Shown: positions 42,523 through 53,841 of the stretch, piece after piece | Layout of the letters: each line of letters opens with the position of its first letter | Numbering within the stretch: position 1 is the first letter of the stretch | DNA from: Hawksworthiomyces lignivorus | Lineage: Eukaryota; Ascomycota; Sordariomycetes; Ophiostomatales; Ophiostomataceae | Reading direction: 5' to 3' | Length of the DNA: 64,000 nt | Assembly (NCBI GenBank): GCA_002917075.1 | Contig: NTMA01000033.1 | Location: 62,001 to 126,000 of the forward strand | Notes under the pieces: generated by a model | The model's database searches: none | What the model saw: only the letters and a program-made list of their open reading frames with translations | Told to the model about the DNA's origin: nothing | Translations under genes and position numbers: made by a program

Positions 42523-44327
42523 ATGACCAGTGGGCGTAAGTACGGCCGCTGGGCATTTGGCGTCGTCGCCGCCTGTGTGGCGCTCGCTGCCTTCCTTGGC
42601 GGCGGCGGCAGCCTGGCGGATGTCATCGACGGCGCCGCGGCTCAGCTGGCCGGTCGCGTCCGCATCGATCCGGCCAAGCTCGTGCGGTGGGCCGGCAGCC
42701 CGCCGCGCAACAACGGCGCCTGTGTCGTAGAGATGGCCGCTGATGCGTGTGAAGACGTCGTCGTGCACGCGGCCTCGGGCACGGCGTTTGTCGCCTGCGG
42801 CGACCCCGCGGGGCGCGCCCTCTGGTACCCGCCGGCCGGCCGGCGCGACGCTGCCGCGCGTGCCGCCCGGGCCGGCGGCGGCGGCCCATCTGCGTTCCGC
42901 GAGAAGCTGTTCAAGCACGACATCCGGTCCGGCGAGACGGTCGAGCTGACCATTCGCGGTCTGGGTAATGGGGGCGGCAGCGACGACGACGACTTTGTCA
43001 CCCACGGACTGGACGTGTTTGCGTCGGCGACGGACCCGTCCAAGGTGCGTGCGGACCAGGGGCGTGCCCGCCATGGGCACGCCTCTCCTCCCCATACTCT
43101 TGCTGCTGCTGCTGTCGCGCGCGGTGCTGACTCGCATGCTCCCCCCCCCCCCCNNNNNNNNNNNNNNNNNNNNNCCCCCCGGTCTTGCGCTCTAGCTGCA
43201 CATCTTTGCCGTGCGCCACGCCCGCGCCGGTGACTCGATCGCCATCTTTTCACACGTCCTAGGCTCCGACTCCGTCGAGCTCGTCCGCGACGTCAAGCAT
43301 CCCAACATCAAGACGGCGAATGGCGTGGCTGCCGTTGGTGAGTTGTAAGTCGCACATGGGTGGATGGATGGTTCTCTGTGGCAAAGAGTCCTGTTCGGCC
43401 AACAGTCCGCGTATTTGGAAGGAGGTGGCTAAACGAATTCCAGCGAGTTCTATGTAACAAACGACCACTACTTTTATCACGATCCTCTGCGCTCCCTGGA
43501 AGAGCGCTTTGGACCGTGGACTTGGGCAACACACGTGCAGTATTGCAATGCATCGCAGAATGTGAGTCTGGCAACAGCACACTCCATGCCAGACGGTCCC
43601 TGGCACAGTCATCGTGCAGGAAAGGGATGATGACTCCTATTCTTTGGACTGACTCCTTCTATAGGATGTAGCCTGCAAGCAAGTGACGAGCACATATCCA
43701 GGTGCAAACGGTATTGCCGTCTGGGATGATCACCTATTTGTCGGCGATGCTAGAAACGGCACCTTGACGGTGTTCCGCCTCCTGCCAGACAAGAATGCTC
43801 AAGCTGTGAGCCAAGTGGTGCGTCAGGGCTGCACTTTCTTTTTTGGACGTGGATTTTTGTGAAAGTAATCTTGACAACGCGCAACGTGAATGTTTTACAG
43901 GAACTTGGCGCCGCTGCCGATAATATCAAGGTCGATCCTTCGACAGGTGATGTGATCATCTCGAGTACGTTTTCTCTACTTTTTTTTTTTTTTTTTTTTG
44001 GATCTTTGATTCAGCGGCTCCATTGCAGAAGATGGAGAGCCGAAACTAATAGAGGGCATCCTCCCAGTCTTTCCTACGCTGGAAGACCTTCCACTCTACC
44101 TGGCGAATGTGGACAAGCTGGGCAAAGAACTGCGCGTGCCCGCGGCTGCGCTACGGCTTTTTAAGAATGATGCATATGCGACACCAGAGCTACTGTATTA
44201 TGACACCGGCGGCGTTCTGAGCGACATGACCGCCATGGCAATCGACCCCTACAATGGTGTGCTTGTCGGTGCCGCCGTGCTGCAGTACGGCGGGTTTGCC
44301 GTATGCAAAATAGAGCCGGCAAGATAA
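42523..44327 (+). CDS. Paraoxonase/arylesterase-like lactonase, membrane-anchored, about 434 aa
   Basis: Six exons, join(42523..43044, 43196..43344, 43444..43561, 43665..43817, 43901..43964, 44029..44327), all GT-AG and frame-consistent. An N-terminal hydrophobic segment (residues 9-27) follows a short basic start, as in the signal anchor of serum paraoxonases. The beta-propeller shows family motifs: FVTHGLDVF with the calcium-ligand region, HPNIKTANGVAAV, EFYVTNDHYF, TYPGANGIAVW, AAADNIKVDPSTGDV. The Asn residues in GVAAV-to-TND and in ANG/ADNIKVD align with calcium ligands of PON proteins. These enzymes hydrolyse lactones and aryl esters, and some quench lactone signals. The first intron (43045-43195) contains 21 N flanked by C runs, so its length is unknown but the coding exons are unaffected if the acceptor at 43194-43195 is right. 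Confidence 0.85.
43140..43180. other. Assembly gap inside a poly-C run
   Basis: Positions 43154-43174 are 21 N, flanked on the left by 12 or more C and on the right by 6 C. It lies in intron 1 of the paraoxonase-like gene. The simplest reading is an unresolved long C homopolymer. Confidence 0.95.
43980..43999. repeat. Poly-T run, 20 nt, in an intron
   Basis: A 20-nt T run in the fifth intron of the paraoxonase-like gene, about 28 nt upstream of the acceptor AG. Confidence 0.85.
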
Positions 44328-45587
44328 TCAACAACCTGGGGTGCAGTATGACTCTAAGAGAAACGAGCCCTTGGTTGTGGCACATGAGATGAATGCCTGG
44401 CACCTCTGAATAATTGTTTAGTACATTGCTGAAGTGTTCTTCTCGCGCTATGGTCCTATCTCACACTCTTCGGAGTGGTGGCAGTTTTTTTCAAAATGAA
44501 AAACGAATAGTTCGGCTCGGCCTTCTGCTCATACCTAGTTCGATTTTTTTCTTCTTTCATCTGAAGAATCACAACGCTGACTCACAAAGAATGGGATAAC
44601 AAAAAGGCTGTCCACTCTTTCCATTCTTTCCACGGCTTCTCGTGGAAGCTGTGTCGGCATCCTCCCGATCCATCACGGATAATAGACCATAGCAGTATAG
44701 GCTCCGTACGTCGTAAGCGCCTTGCATTCCCGATAGCTTCTTTGTTGGTTGGCATGTTCCGACCAGTGTGTTTCTATTTACACGCCTCTGTTTTCTTGGG
44801 TGACATCTCGACCTCGAGAATCCCTGTAGAGAGATGGTCTGAGAAAAGCGTGGCTTTGAAAGCCGACATCGGGGACAGAACAATTTCAGGGGAACCAAGG
44901 GCCAAGAACGCGTGTAAGCATTAATCAGATGGAGAAAACAACATGGACGTTGGAGAAACTGTACGTAAGACAATCACAATACAACATTCACTCACGGTGG
45001 GATGTACTCGTACTTTGTTGGTGCTAATGTGCCACTCCCATGGTGGGAACCAACCGGTCCCAAGACGTCAGTCACTCCATTACGAGACTGCTACCAAGAG
45101 AAGCAAAGCGGCTATATCCGGGAGTGTCATTACATGCAAAGCTTCCGACAAGGTACGAATTTCATACCTTGCGAGTCTTGGGGTCCGAAAGAAGTCCCTA
45201 CGGTGTTTATTTTTCTCTTTTCTCTTGGCGCAAAAAGATGCCTAGAAAAGCTGGGGTCCTCGCATTCCGAGTATGCCATGGAGCCAAGAGGCACCGCGCG
45301 ATCAAAGCTTCATACGCCACAAAAGTCGAATGGGCCTACTTTGAAAAAGCCCGCCCAAATCTGCCAAAGCCTCCACCGTACTGCGTACTTACTCGTTAGT
45401 CACTCTGCAGGATTTGGTGTGTACCAGGGCCGTGGGCTAGCGCGGGATGCACCTGGAACAGACATGGAGGAAGCAACTTTATCAGATTTTTCCACCTTCT
45501 CTTTGTGCAGTAATTAGACCGGACTGGGAAACCTCGTAGACAAGCGAATGACATTCCTGGCGTCTTGGCGAGGTGCAGTTTCTTTTC

Positions 45588-45608
45588 TTTTTTTTTTTTT
45601 TTTTTTTT
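45588..45608. repeat. Poly-T run, 21 nt
   Basis: Homopolymer of 21 T in intergenic DNA, preceded by CTTTTC units. Confidence 0.85.
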
Positions 45609-48166
45609 GGTTGTTAAGAGCGCAGCGGCCGTTCCGAACTTCTTCCTGTGACCACTCTCTACCTAGACCTAGTTATTCTAGGTGAAGGCCCAGGCATAGC
45701 TTGCTTCAGAAATACTACATCGGCACCCAGTTGAACAAAGAGACAGCTGATCCAATTGAGGGCAGAATACAGCTCAAATGATAGAATGGAGAGTGTTCGA
45801 GTGCCCAAGGTGCCAGAGTACTAGAAAAATTATCGTGCTTTGCCGTTTATTTTCTTTCTCCCCTAAAGATGCTTACTGGCTCCCCTGGAGCAGACACCTC
45901 CACTATACCTCTGTCTAAACTTTCTACCACGCTCCCTCTTCATCTTTCAGTGCCTTTCATCTTCTCTTTCTGGTTCTGCGAATCGTATTGTTACATACGA
46001 GAGATGACGTGACAGATAGTTTCTCAAGTCATCGTGCCTCCATGTGGAATATACATTTCATGACCGGAGAATATCGCACCATTAGATGAGCAGAGCTCGG
46101 TATTTTGTACCTCGCCCAAAAAAAGGTTTTTCGTGTAGCTCGGTGAGATTTTGAGAATTTATGGAGCACGCTCGGACACGCTAGGTTAGCATAACATCTG
46201 CAGGCTCTGTGTGGCGGCCGGCATCAGTTTAGTTTATGGGCAGCGGCTTGGGAAATACCCATCTTTCGTACCCTCGGCTTTTGCTCCATTTGTGTTTGTT
46301 TGTACGTGTATTCATACTTGAGTTTTGACAGAGATTCCGCGTGGTTTTCGTAAGTGGATGATGGGCGTATGGACTGCTCTAGCGCTTGCGGAGTACGTGA
46401 GAGGTTTTTTATGAATTATCATTGCCAGTGGGAATACGGAAGTCGAGATAGAAAGCAATAGGTCTTACAGGATACAGGGGGTGCTGAGGTCCTGTAGCAG
46501 CAGAAAACCAAGTTTCTCTACAGATCCTACAGCAAAAAGAAGGCATTTCCCCCTCCTCTTTTCACACTACCTGATTTAAGAGAAGAGATGGAAAAGATAA
46601 TCTTATCATTCAGCCTCCCAATTGTGGCGACAACTCCTGAAATCGTCTAGATCAGGGCGACACAACTAAAGCGCGTGCGTCGATGTATTATGCTTATTAT
46701 GAACAAAGGGAAGTATACTTCACCCTCGCCCCGGATACAAATTCCTCGTACGTACACGTACTCGTACTCGCGTGCGTGGTTTTATTGTGGTTGTGGAGAG
46801 GGAGTGCAACAACTCAAGACGAAGTTACATACATAGAGCCACCAAACCAAGTAAAGCGTTCCCTACGCAGAATAATCAGATGGATCGACAACTGGAGCGC
46901 ATTCCTTTCGCTGTCTGACCCGCACCGAGCATGTTATCAGATTTTTCTAGCCAATGCCAGGCCTGGCCAAGCCCTGTTAGTGCATTCCTCTGCCTCAACC
47001 CTCTGTAATCAGATGCGATTTTCGCGGCCCCCATTTCCAAATGTGTTCTAGCCGATGTTGCGGCACACGCCAGAGCGACCCCATCTGCCCTCCCTGTCTA
47101 ATCACAGATGTCCTGGCTGGGATCCGGGTGTGATGTTTTTTTTTTTTCATCTCGGAGAGAGGGGCGAATGGCTCTTCTCTGTCTGAATGGCCTTTCTTCT
47201 GCGCCGCGAGTGAAATGACCATTACGGCATTTCTTTCTAGTCATTTAGAGCTGCTCTAAACCGTCCCTTTTTTATTTCTTCTAGTCTTGGCTGCCTAGGC
47301 TGTTTCGAGAAGTAAGAAAACAAATATTGTGTTAAAGAAACAACCGACTTAGAGTGGTTTTGCTCTTTCTTTTTCTTTTTTCTTCTCATTTTTCCCTGTC
47401 CGCTTGCTTCCTTGGCTGTAAGTACATATTATGTAATGTATACCTTGATTGTTACTCTCAGACGAGCTTGATGAATCCCTTGGTCACTTTGTCCTTCAAG
47501 GGATGTATGCAACAAGAATATTGTCACTCCTAACAAGGGCCTTGTGTGCAAGTAGTCTAGATAAATTTGCTCGTATACGTAGAACAGCTTGCTTTTTGCA
47601 CAACGCTCTGAGGAACGCCTTCTTTTAGAAAGCCGGGGGTGTACAGAACAGCCCTAATCCGGCGACCCCGACGTATGGTACATCGCGGAGGTCTTAGTAC
47701 GCCAACTGATCCTACATCTTCTAAGTTGTGCGGGTTCCCATCCTTGGCGCGGCGTGGAAATGGGATGGGGTTACACTTTTGTATTCGTAAATCCACCTCG
47801 GTGCAGGACGGCTTCTAGGTCTGGTGGCGTCCCGTCTTGCTGGCCATTGGCGTTCTTTTGCTCATATCCATCCTGCTTATACAGACGTGCGTGTATGTAC
47901 AAGCACTTTCCTGGCCGGTTCTGCTTGACTCTTCGAGTGCAAATCCTTTCTCGTTCGGTCTTCCAAGGGTTCCATCGAGAATCCAGTCCCACGGAGAGGG
48001 CATACAAAAGTCTCTCATTCCTCCTCCCTGATAGACTAGCTGTCTGTTACTTTTTATTTGACACTTCTTGTTTCTTTATTCTTTTGAGTTATTTTTCTTT
48101 CTTTCCTTTATCTCAAGGCCCGGCTTAATAGGCGTCAGTCATTCGGCCTTTATAGATACATATCTA

Positions 48167-48185
48167 TTATCTTTTATCCTTATCT
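48167..48185 (-). promoter_or_regulatory. Cluster of GATA-type motifs upstream of the siderophore transporter
   Basis: On the minus strand this 19-bp stretch reads AGATAA, GGATAA and AGATAA in a row (TTATCT 48167-48172, TTATCC 48174-48179, TTATCT 48180-48185). Two fit the HGATAR consensus bound by SreA-type iron repressors. They lie 52-70 bp before the ATG, so they may be in the 5' UTR or core promoter. Confidence 0.45.
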
Positions 48186-48236
48186 TATACCCTTTTTCTC
48201 TTTTCCCCACCCCGCTCTGTACAGCTGTTTGCGGCT

Positions 48237-50111
48237 ATGAGCTTTTTCCAAAGCATTCGCGGCCGCAACAAGGCCGTGGATGATCTTGTCCTGGCACCCG
48301 GTGCTGATGAAGTGAATGACGGTGCTGCCACCACTGGTGCCGATGCCAATGGCACTAGAGAGTTCGGTCAATCTGAAAAGCCTGCCGCTGAAGGCTACAT
48401 TTCCAGTGATGATGTCTCTCAGCTGAGCCTGGAAGAGCGCAACGAACTCGAGGTCTTGAAGAATCCCAACAAGGTGACCGAAGATGCCCAGATCGGTGTG
48501 AAGAAGGCTGAAGCTGCCGCCCTCGTGTGGCCCAAGCAGGCCGTCTACCTGACATACGCATGGATCTGGCTCTGCTACTTCATGCTGGCTTTCCAGCAGT
48601 CGATTCTCAGCAACGTGACCTACTACGCCTACTCGTCCTTCTCGACCGCGCCCCAGCTGGCCACCGCCTATATTCTGTCTGCCATCATCGGTGGCGTGCT
48701 GAAGCTTCCCATTGCTAAGACGCTCAACTTGTGGGGTCGCGCCGAGGGCTTCTTCGTCTTCGTCGGTGTCTACGTGCTTGGCATGATCCTCCTCGCGGCC
48801 TCCAACGGACCCGACGCTTACGCTGCAGGCTATGTGCTCTACTGGATCGGATACGATGCCCTGTACTTCATCATGGACATTTTCATTGCCGACACATCGG
48901 GTCTGCGCAACCGTGCGTTTGCTTTTGCCTTCGTGTCCACCCCCTTCATCTGCACGGCGTTTACGGGTCCCCTGGCCGCGCAGTCTTTCCTCGACCACTC
49001 CGGCTGGCGCTGGGCAATCGGCACCTTTACCATTGTCAACACCGTCGTCTTCGTGCCGCTGGGCATCGTCTTCAAGTTCTACCAGCGCAAGGCTGAGAAG
49101 ATGGGCGTGTTCGTGTCCAACCCGAGCGGACGCACCACCATCCAGTCCATCGTCCACTACTGCCACGAGTTTGACGTCGTCGGCGGGTTCCTGCTCATGG
49201 CCGCATGGGTGCTGTTCCTGCTCCCCTTCAGCATGGAGACCAACGGCCGGGCCCAGTACAAGTCGGCGACCTTTATCGCCATGGTCGTCATCGGCCTCCT
49301 GCTGTTCCCCGTGTTTGCCGTCTGGGAGAAGTACTTTGCGCGGACGCACTTTGTCCGCTGGGAGCTCTTCCGGAACCGCACCGTCGTGGGCTCCTGCATC
49401 CTGGCTGCCATCACCTACTACAGCTTCTACGCCTGGGACCTGTACTACTACTACTTTGTCCAGATCGTCTACAACCTCGACGTGTCCGACGCCGGCTACA
49501 TGTCCCAGATCTACAACGTCGGCTCGTGCTTCTGGGGCGCCGTCTTTGGCGTCTACGTCCGCTACACCAAGCACTTCAAGTACGCCTGCCTCTTCTTCGG
49601 CCTGCCGCTGATGATCCTCGGCTCCGGCCTGATGATCCGCTTCCGCGGCCAGGACTCCAACATCGGCTTCATCGTCATGTGCCAGATCTTCATCGCCTTC
49701 TCCGGCGGCACCCTCGTCATCGGCAACAGCATGGCCGTCATGGCCGCCGCCGACCGCGACGGCGTGCCCATGCTGCTCGCCCTCCTCTACCTCTTCAACA
49801 ACGTCGGCAGCTCTATCGGCCTCGCCGTCGCCCAGGCCATCAACGCCAACACCTTCCCCGACGCCCTGGCCAGCCGCCTGCCCGCCGACCTGCAGGACCA
49901 GGTCCAGGTCATCTACAACGGCGGCTCCATCGAGCAGCTCAAGTACCCCGTCGGCAGCGTCGTCCGCGACGCCATCAACTACGCCTACGGCTACAGCCAA
50001 AAGTACAACGCCGTCTCGTCGACGGCCATGCTGGCCCTGGGCATCCCGGCCATCATGCTCTGGAAGAACTACAACGTAGACAAGAAGCAGAACAAGGGCA
50101 CAGTCATCTAA
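48237..50111 (+). CDS. MFS siderophore-iron transporter (Sit1/MirB family), 624 aa
   Basis: A single exon. The 90-residue hydrophilic N-terminus leads into 14 predicted transmembrane helices, the number of the DHA2-like siderophore transporter family. Recognisable family stretches are [20 protein letters not shown], the helix-2 region [49 protein letters not shown] and [13 protein letters not shown]. The C-terminal half includes [28 protein letters not shown]. Such carriers import ferric siderophore chelates by proton symport across the plasma membrane under iron starvation. The exact siderophore cannot be told from sequence. GATA motifs directly upstream fit iron control by an SreA-type repressor. 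Third positions are extremely GC-rich in the second half, producing a 691-codon open frame on the opposite strand that I regard as a shadow. Confidence 0.9.
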   Translation: MSFFQSIRGRNKAVDDLVLAPGADEVNDGAATTGADANGTREFGQSEKPAAEGYISSDDVSQLSLEERNELEVLKNPNKVTEDAQIGVKKAEAAALVWPKQAVYLTYAWIWLCYFMLAFQQSILSNVTYYAYSSFSTAPQLATAYILSAIIGGVLKLPIAKTLNLWGRAEGFFVFVGVYVLGMILLAASNGPDAYAAGYVLYWIGYDALYFIMDIFIADTSGLRNRAFAFAFVSTPFICTAFTGPLAAQSFLDHSGWRWAIGTFTIVNTVVFVPLGIVFKFYQRKAEKMGVFVSNPSGRTTIQSIVHYCHEFDVVGGFLLMAAWVLFLLPFSMETNGRAQYKSATFIAMVVIGLLLFPVFAVWEKYFARTHFVRWELFRNRTVVGSCILAAITYYSFYAWDLYYYYFVQIVYNLDVSDAGYMSQIYNVGSCFWGAVFGVYVRYTKHFKYACLFFGLPLMILGSGLMIRFRGQDSNIGFIVMCQIFIAFSGGTLVIGNSMAVMAAADRDGVPMLLALLYLFNNVGSSIGLAVAQAINANTFPDALASRLPADLQDQVQVIYNGGSIEQLKYPVGSVVRDAINYAYGYSQKYNAVSSTAMLALGIPAIMLWKNYNVDKKQNKGTVI

Positions 50112-51950
50112 AAGATGGGCAGTCCAACAAAGCCAGTTAGAAAAAAGAAAGATAAAAGAGGAAACTGAAGGGATGTCTGTTAGAGAGAATGGGAAACTAA
50201 TTGGCTTCGTATAATGATTTTTGTTGATAATATCTTTAATTGTCGAGTTTTTCACTTGTTCTGTTGCACGCGACTGTGCAATTGTACGAGGCGAGGCAGG
50301 GCGTCTGTGCTCTTGTTTCGATTTAGTTTACGAATACCCATTGTCCTATGCCTGCATTTGCTCATACCAAATTGTGATATTGGCAACATCTCGTTATTCT
50401 CGTATACATCTGGCCTGGGAGGACACCTTATTTCGATATCCTAAACCTTGAAGTACCGTAGATTTTCAACGCTTAAGAATGCACCTCTGTTCTTATGAGC
50501 GGGTCATATGGTGATGATGATGCCTCGCCAACTCGCTGTCCAAGACTGAATGGTAATAGACACAGAGGCAGAGCATTCAAAGCCTGCGAGAAAAGTCCAC
50601 TGGCCAGGGATACATGATCATTTGGCCGGTGGAAATCATAAACGGACTCAGCATTTGCCTTTTTGGTGACTAGAAAACACGGATCGTGAAATCGGACGAG
50701 ACGAAAGCGTGGGGAGAAAGGACTGGAGAAAGCTGGAATGTATTTGGCTATGACCTAGGTGTATGTCGTTTGGAATATAATAAATACAGCGACTGGAATC
50801 AGTCTGAAAGGAAGATCAGTAGAACAACTTGAGAACATGGGCAATTTGCACGACATGAACTGCCATTCTTTATGTTCCTCTCTCATTCGCCTTCTCTTTC
50901 CGATGGAAAACTTCAGAGCCCAAGAGCATCTCGAAGAATACTAACGATTTTGAATCCCAACTCAATATATACAATGCCAGAGTTGGCCACCCTAGTGCTC
51001 ATCTTGCAACCATCAGAGGTTAGATAATTAAGTTTATTTATACCTACGCGTATTCACTTTCAACAGAAGGAGTTGTAGGTATTCAGGCAGATTTGTCTTG
51101 CGAGGATGCTCCACGCGGTGGTTCATGACAACGTACCTTCAGGGTCTCTTCCGCTCATAAGTGACCGACCGTCTCCGGCTAAATAGCTTGCAATATGATA
51201 CTCCTTTTTTATTTAGCTACTTGTTCCAACTTCTGATGTCCTTCTTTGATAAGACCCATGCATTGACGGCAAAAGAAATAGCAACCGGGACATATTATCC
51301 TGCATTGAAGATCAAGTACCTCGCCTGCCTTTGCAGTGCGCAAGAAGGGAATATGACGACTACGTAGTTGCTCAGCCCAAAGCCATATTTGTAGCGGAGA
51401 AGCGCGAATCCTTGCATCTCGTATCCAGGATTTAGATTTCATCCTTCCTTGAACCCCCTATCTTGCTTCTGGAATTGGGAGATAACATCGACATATGTTT
51501 ATCGAGATTGATCACGACCTCGTGTATTTCTCTAATCGATGACGAACCTTCCACATATCTTCAAGGGATATCAGAAGTAACACCTTCAAAGTAAGGACGG
51601 CTGCTTCTATTTTCGGAGAGTGTGTTTGACCACCTCCTTGTCTTAAAAACACTTAGTTTGTCGATCCCCCAGCCCGTGAAGCAAGGCCGAATGGAGATGG
51701 AAATGTACAGACATTAGCGATACTAGCCTTTAGGAGGACATCTGAAACGACAAAAACTTTAACAAGGAAAGCATTCAGTTTTTTAGGAGGAAAACTACTT
51801 CACTTCATAGGTCGGACGTATCACCTCGCCGGAACACCAAGGGCACATCTAGGCTGTCTTCTCTGCATGGTTTTCTCAGCCTCATATACTTCGTCAATTT
51901 CTCACGCAGCGGTGAATTTTTCACCGTGAGCGTAGCCCGAAGAGATCGGA
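50112..51950. other. Intergenic, no gene recognised
   Basis: 1.8 kb, AT-rich, between two plus-strand genes. It contains the transporter 3' UTR and the promoter of the GH76 gene; no coding feature or repeat stands out. Confidence 0.5.
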
Positions 51951-53419
51951 ATGTTTCACACACACATTTCCTCCTCAAGCACCCTCCTCTTGCTTGCGTC
52001 AACTGCCAGCCGCGCCTTTGCTGCACTTGAGGTGGACTTCAACTCGCCGGATTCGATTCGAGCGGCTGCTCAACTCAAAGCATACGATGTCATGACATAC
52101 TATCATGGCAATTTGAGTGGACAGATTCCTGGCATTTTGCCTGGGCCACCACCAATAGGGGACTACTACTGGTGGCAGGGAGGAGCGCTCTGGGGTACCA
52201 TGATCGACTACTGGCACTACACAGGAGATAAGACGTACAACGATGAAGTGATGAAGGCCATGCAGTTCCAGACGGGGCCGCCGCAGAACATGTATATGCC
52301 ATTCAACTGGACAGCCTCGCTCGGTAACGACGACCAATCCTTTTGGGGAATGTCTGCTCTCCTGGCAGCAGAGGTTGCTTTCGAAAACCCTCCTGCAGAC
52401 GATCCACAGTGGCTGGCATTGGCACAAGCCGTATTTAATTCCCAGACGACTCCCATTCGGCGCGACGACCAGTGCGGCGGAGGCCTTCGATGGCAAATCA
52501 CACCTTTGAACAACGGTTACAACTACAAAAATTCCATCGCCAACGGTTGTTTCTTCAACATCGGCGCACGTCTTGCACGGTACACGCGCAACGATACGTA
52601 TGCACAATGGGCATCCAAGACATGGGACTGGATGGTGGGTGTGAACCTCATTGACAACAACTACAATATCTACGACGGTGGGCATACCGATAAGAATTGC
52701 ACAGACATCAACCGGGCTCAGTTCTCTTATAACGTAGCTATTTTTCTACAAGGTGCAGCATTTATGTATGACTATGTAAGCCATTTTTTCAATGCTTTCA
52801 TTTCCTGCAGTTCTCCGTCGCCATATTTCTAACTCAAAATTAGACTCGCGACCCTATATGGCAGACTCGTGTTGAGGGGCTGCTTGGCAACATGCTCTCC
52901 GTATTTTTTCCGAACGGCATTGCCAAAGAAGTATCCTGCGAGAGCGAGCAGAAGATTACCTGCACGACCGATATGCTCTCCTTCAAGGGCTACGTCCACC
53001 GCTGGTTGGCAGTGACCGCCCAGATTGCCCCGTTCACACACGATCGCATCTACAACACGCTCAAGACGTCGGCGGAGGCTGCGGTGCGGCAGTGTACTGG
53101 CGGTGATTCTGGACGCGTGTGTGGCTTTCGCTGGATCCAGGGCACGTATGACGGTACCAACGGCGCCGGCCAGGAAATGAACGTACTCGGGGCCCTGCTC
53201 TCTCTCCTTCTCGACAACGCTCCTGGGCCGTACACAAACCTAACAGGCGGCACGAGCCAGGGTAACCCGAGCGCAGGCACAGAAGACTCTTTTCTCCCTT
53301 ATACCAGCCCTATAGGCCAGGGAGACAAAGCTGGCGCAGCATTTTTGACCCTATTTTTCTTGTCAGGGTGTTTGACCACATTATCATGGATGGTGACTGG
53401 CTGGGGTGAGGTGAACTGA
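51951..53419 (+). CDS. GH76 mannan endo-1,6-alpha-mannosidase (Dfg5/Dcw1 type), 466 aa
   Basis: Two exons, join(51951..52775, 52844..53419); the 68-nt intron starts GTAAGC, has a CTAAC branch and ends AATTAG. A signal peptide covers residues 1-24. The catalytic pair of GH76 is seen as Asp127-Asp128 in GNDDQSFW; other family motifs are GDYYWWQGGALWG, CGGGLRWQI, NSIANGCFFNIGARLARYT and LSFKGYVHRWLA. Several N-glycosylation sites (NWT, NCT, NLT) are present. The last 25 residues are hydrophobic (AGAAFLTLFFLSGCL then a short polar tail), consistent with a GPI-attachment or membrane-anchor signal, although the tail after it is longer than usual. Dfg5/Dcw1 enzymes transfer GPI-mannoproteins into the cell wall glucan and are needed for wall biogenesis. 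Confidence 0.92.
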
Positions 53420-53841
53420 GCCTGGGGACACTAAGAAGAAAGTATTCGAGCTCAATAGGCTCCGAATGATTAGAAAAGAAAGGAGGCCAATAGTGTGTCA
53501 TATTTTCTAGTAATATGTAATTTAGAGTAAGCTGGAGTCGGCACCGCAATTGAATTTTTGGAAGAGGGCAAGAGAAAGAATAAAAAAATAAAGCATTCTG
53601 TATTTTGTTCAAAACAGATTGTCTTTCCTCTTTGCTTGGTGCTTATCATTTGACGCCATGATCTAACTAAGATCTATTCTTTACCTGTCACATATTGGAA
53701 AAAACTAAAACGAAACCCATTTTGGAGTCTTTCATTTGAGTTACATAGCGGACATCGTTCATATCCGTATCCATGTCTATTCATGTTCGAAATTGGGACC
53801 GTGTTTCTTGGATAGAGTAAGCTCTGTGCGACTTGCCCTTT
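53420..53841. other. Convergent intergenic region
   Basis: 422 bp between the 3' ends of the GH76 and APH-like genes; AT-rich, no gene seen. Confidence 0.5.

Larger units (their letters stand above)
44328..48236. other. Gene-poor stretch of 3.9 kb, upstream of the siderophore transporter
   Basis: I find no supportable gene. Open frames at 45002-45517 and 46683-47051 have no domain, no coding bias and no plausible introns. The stretch contains a 21-nt T run (45588-45608), CGTAC-rich microsatellite-like sequence at 46747-46772, and at its right end a pyrimidine-rich leader for the transporter. It may hold non-coding transcripts or long-range regulatory sequence for an iron-controlled gene. Confidence 0.4.

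Noticed and set aside
45002..45517. A 171-codon frame in the 3.9-kb spacer
   Set aside because: No family resemblance, irregular composition and overlapping frames of similar length; not enough support.
46683..47051. A 122-codon frame with one hydrophobic segment
   Set aside because: The single hydrophobic stretch arises from a CGTAC-rich microsatellite-like sequence; no other coding evidence.
48180..50255. A 691-codon open frame on the strand opposite the siderophore transporter
   Set aside because: It mirrors the transporter codon by codon; strong GC bias at third positions removes stop codons from this antisense frame. Its product is Val/Asp/Glu/Gly-rich low complexity without a domain.
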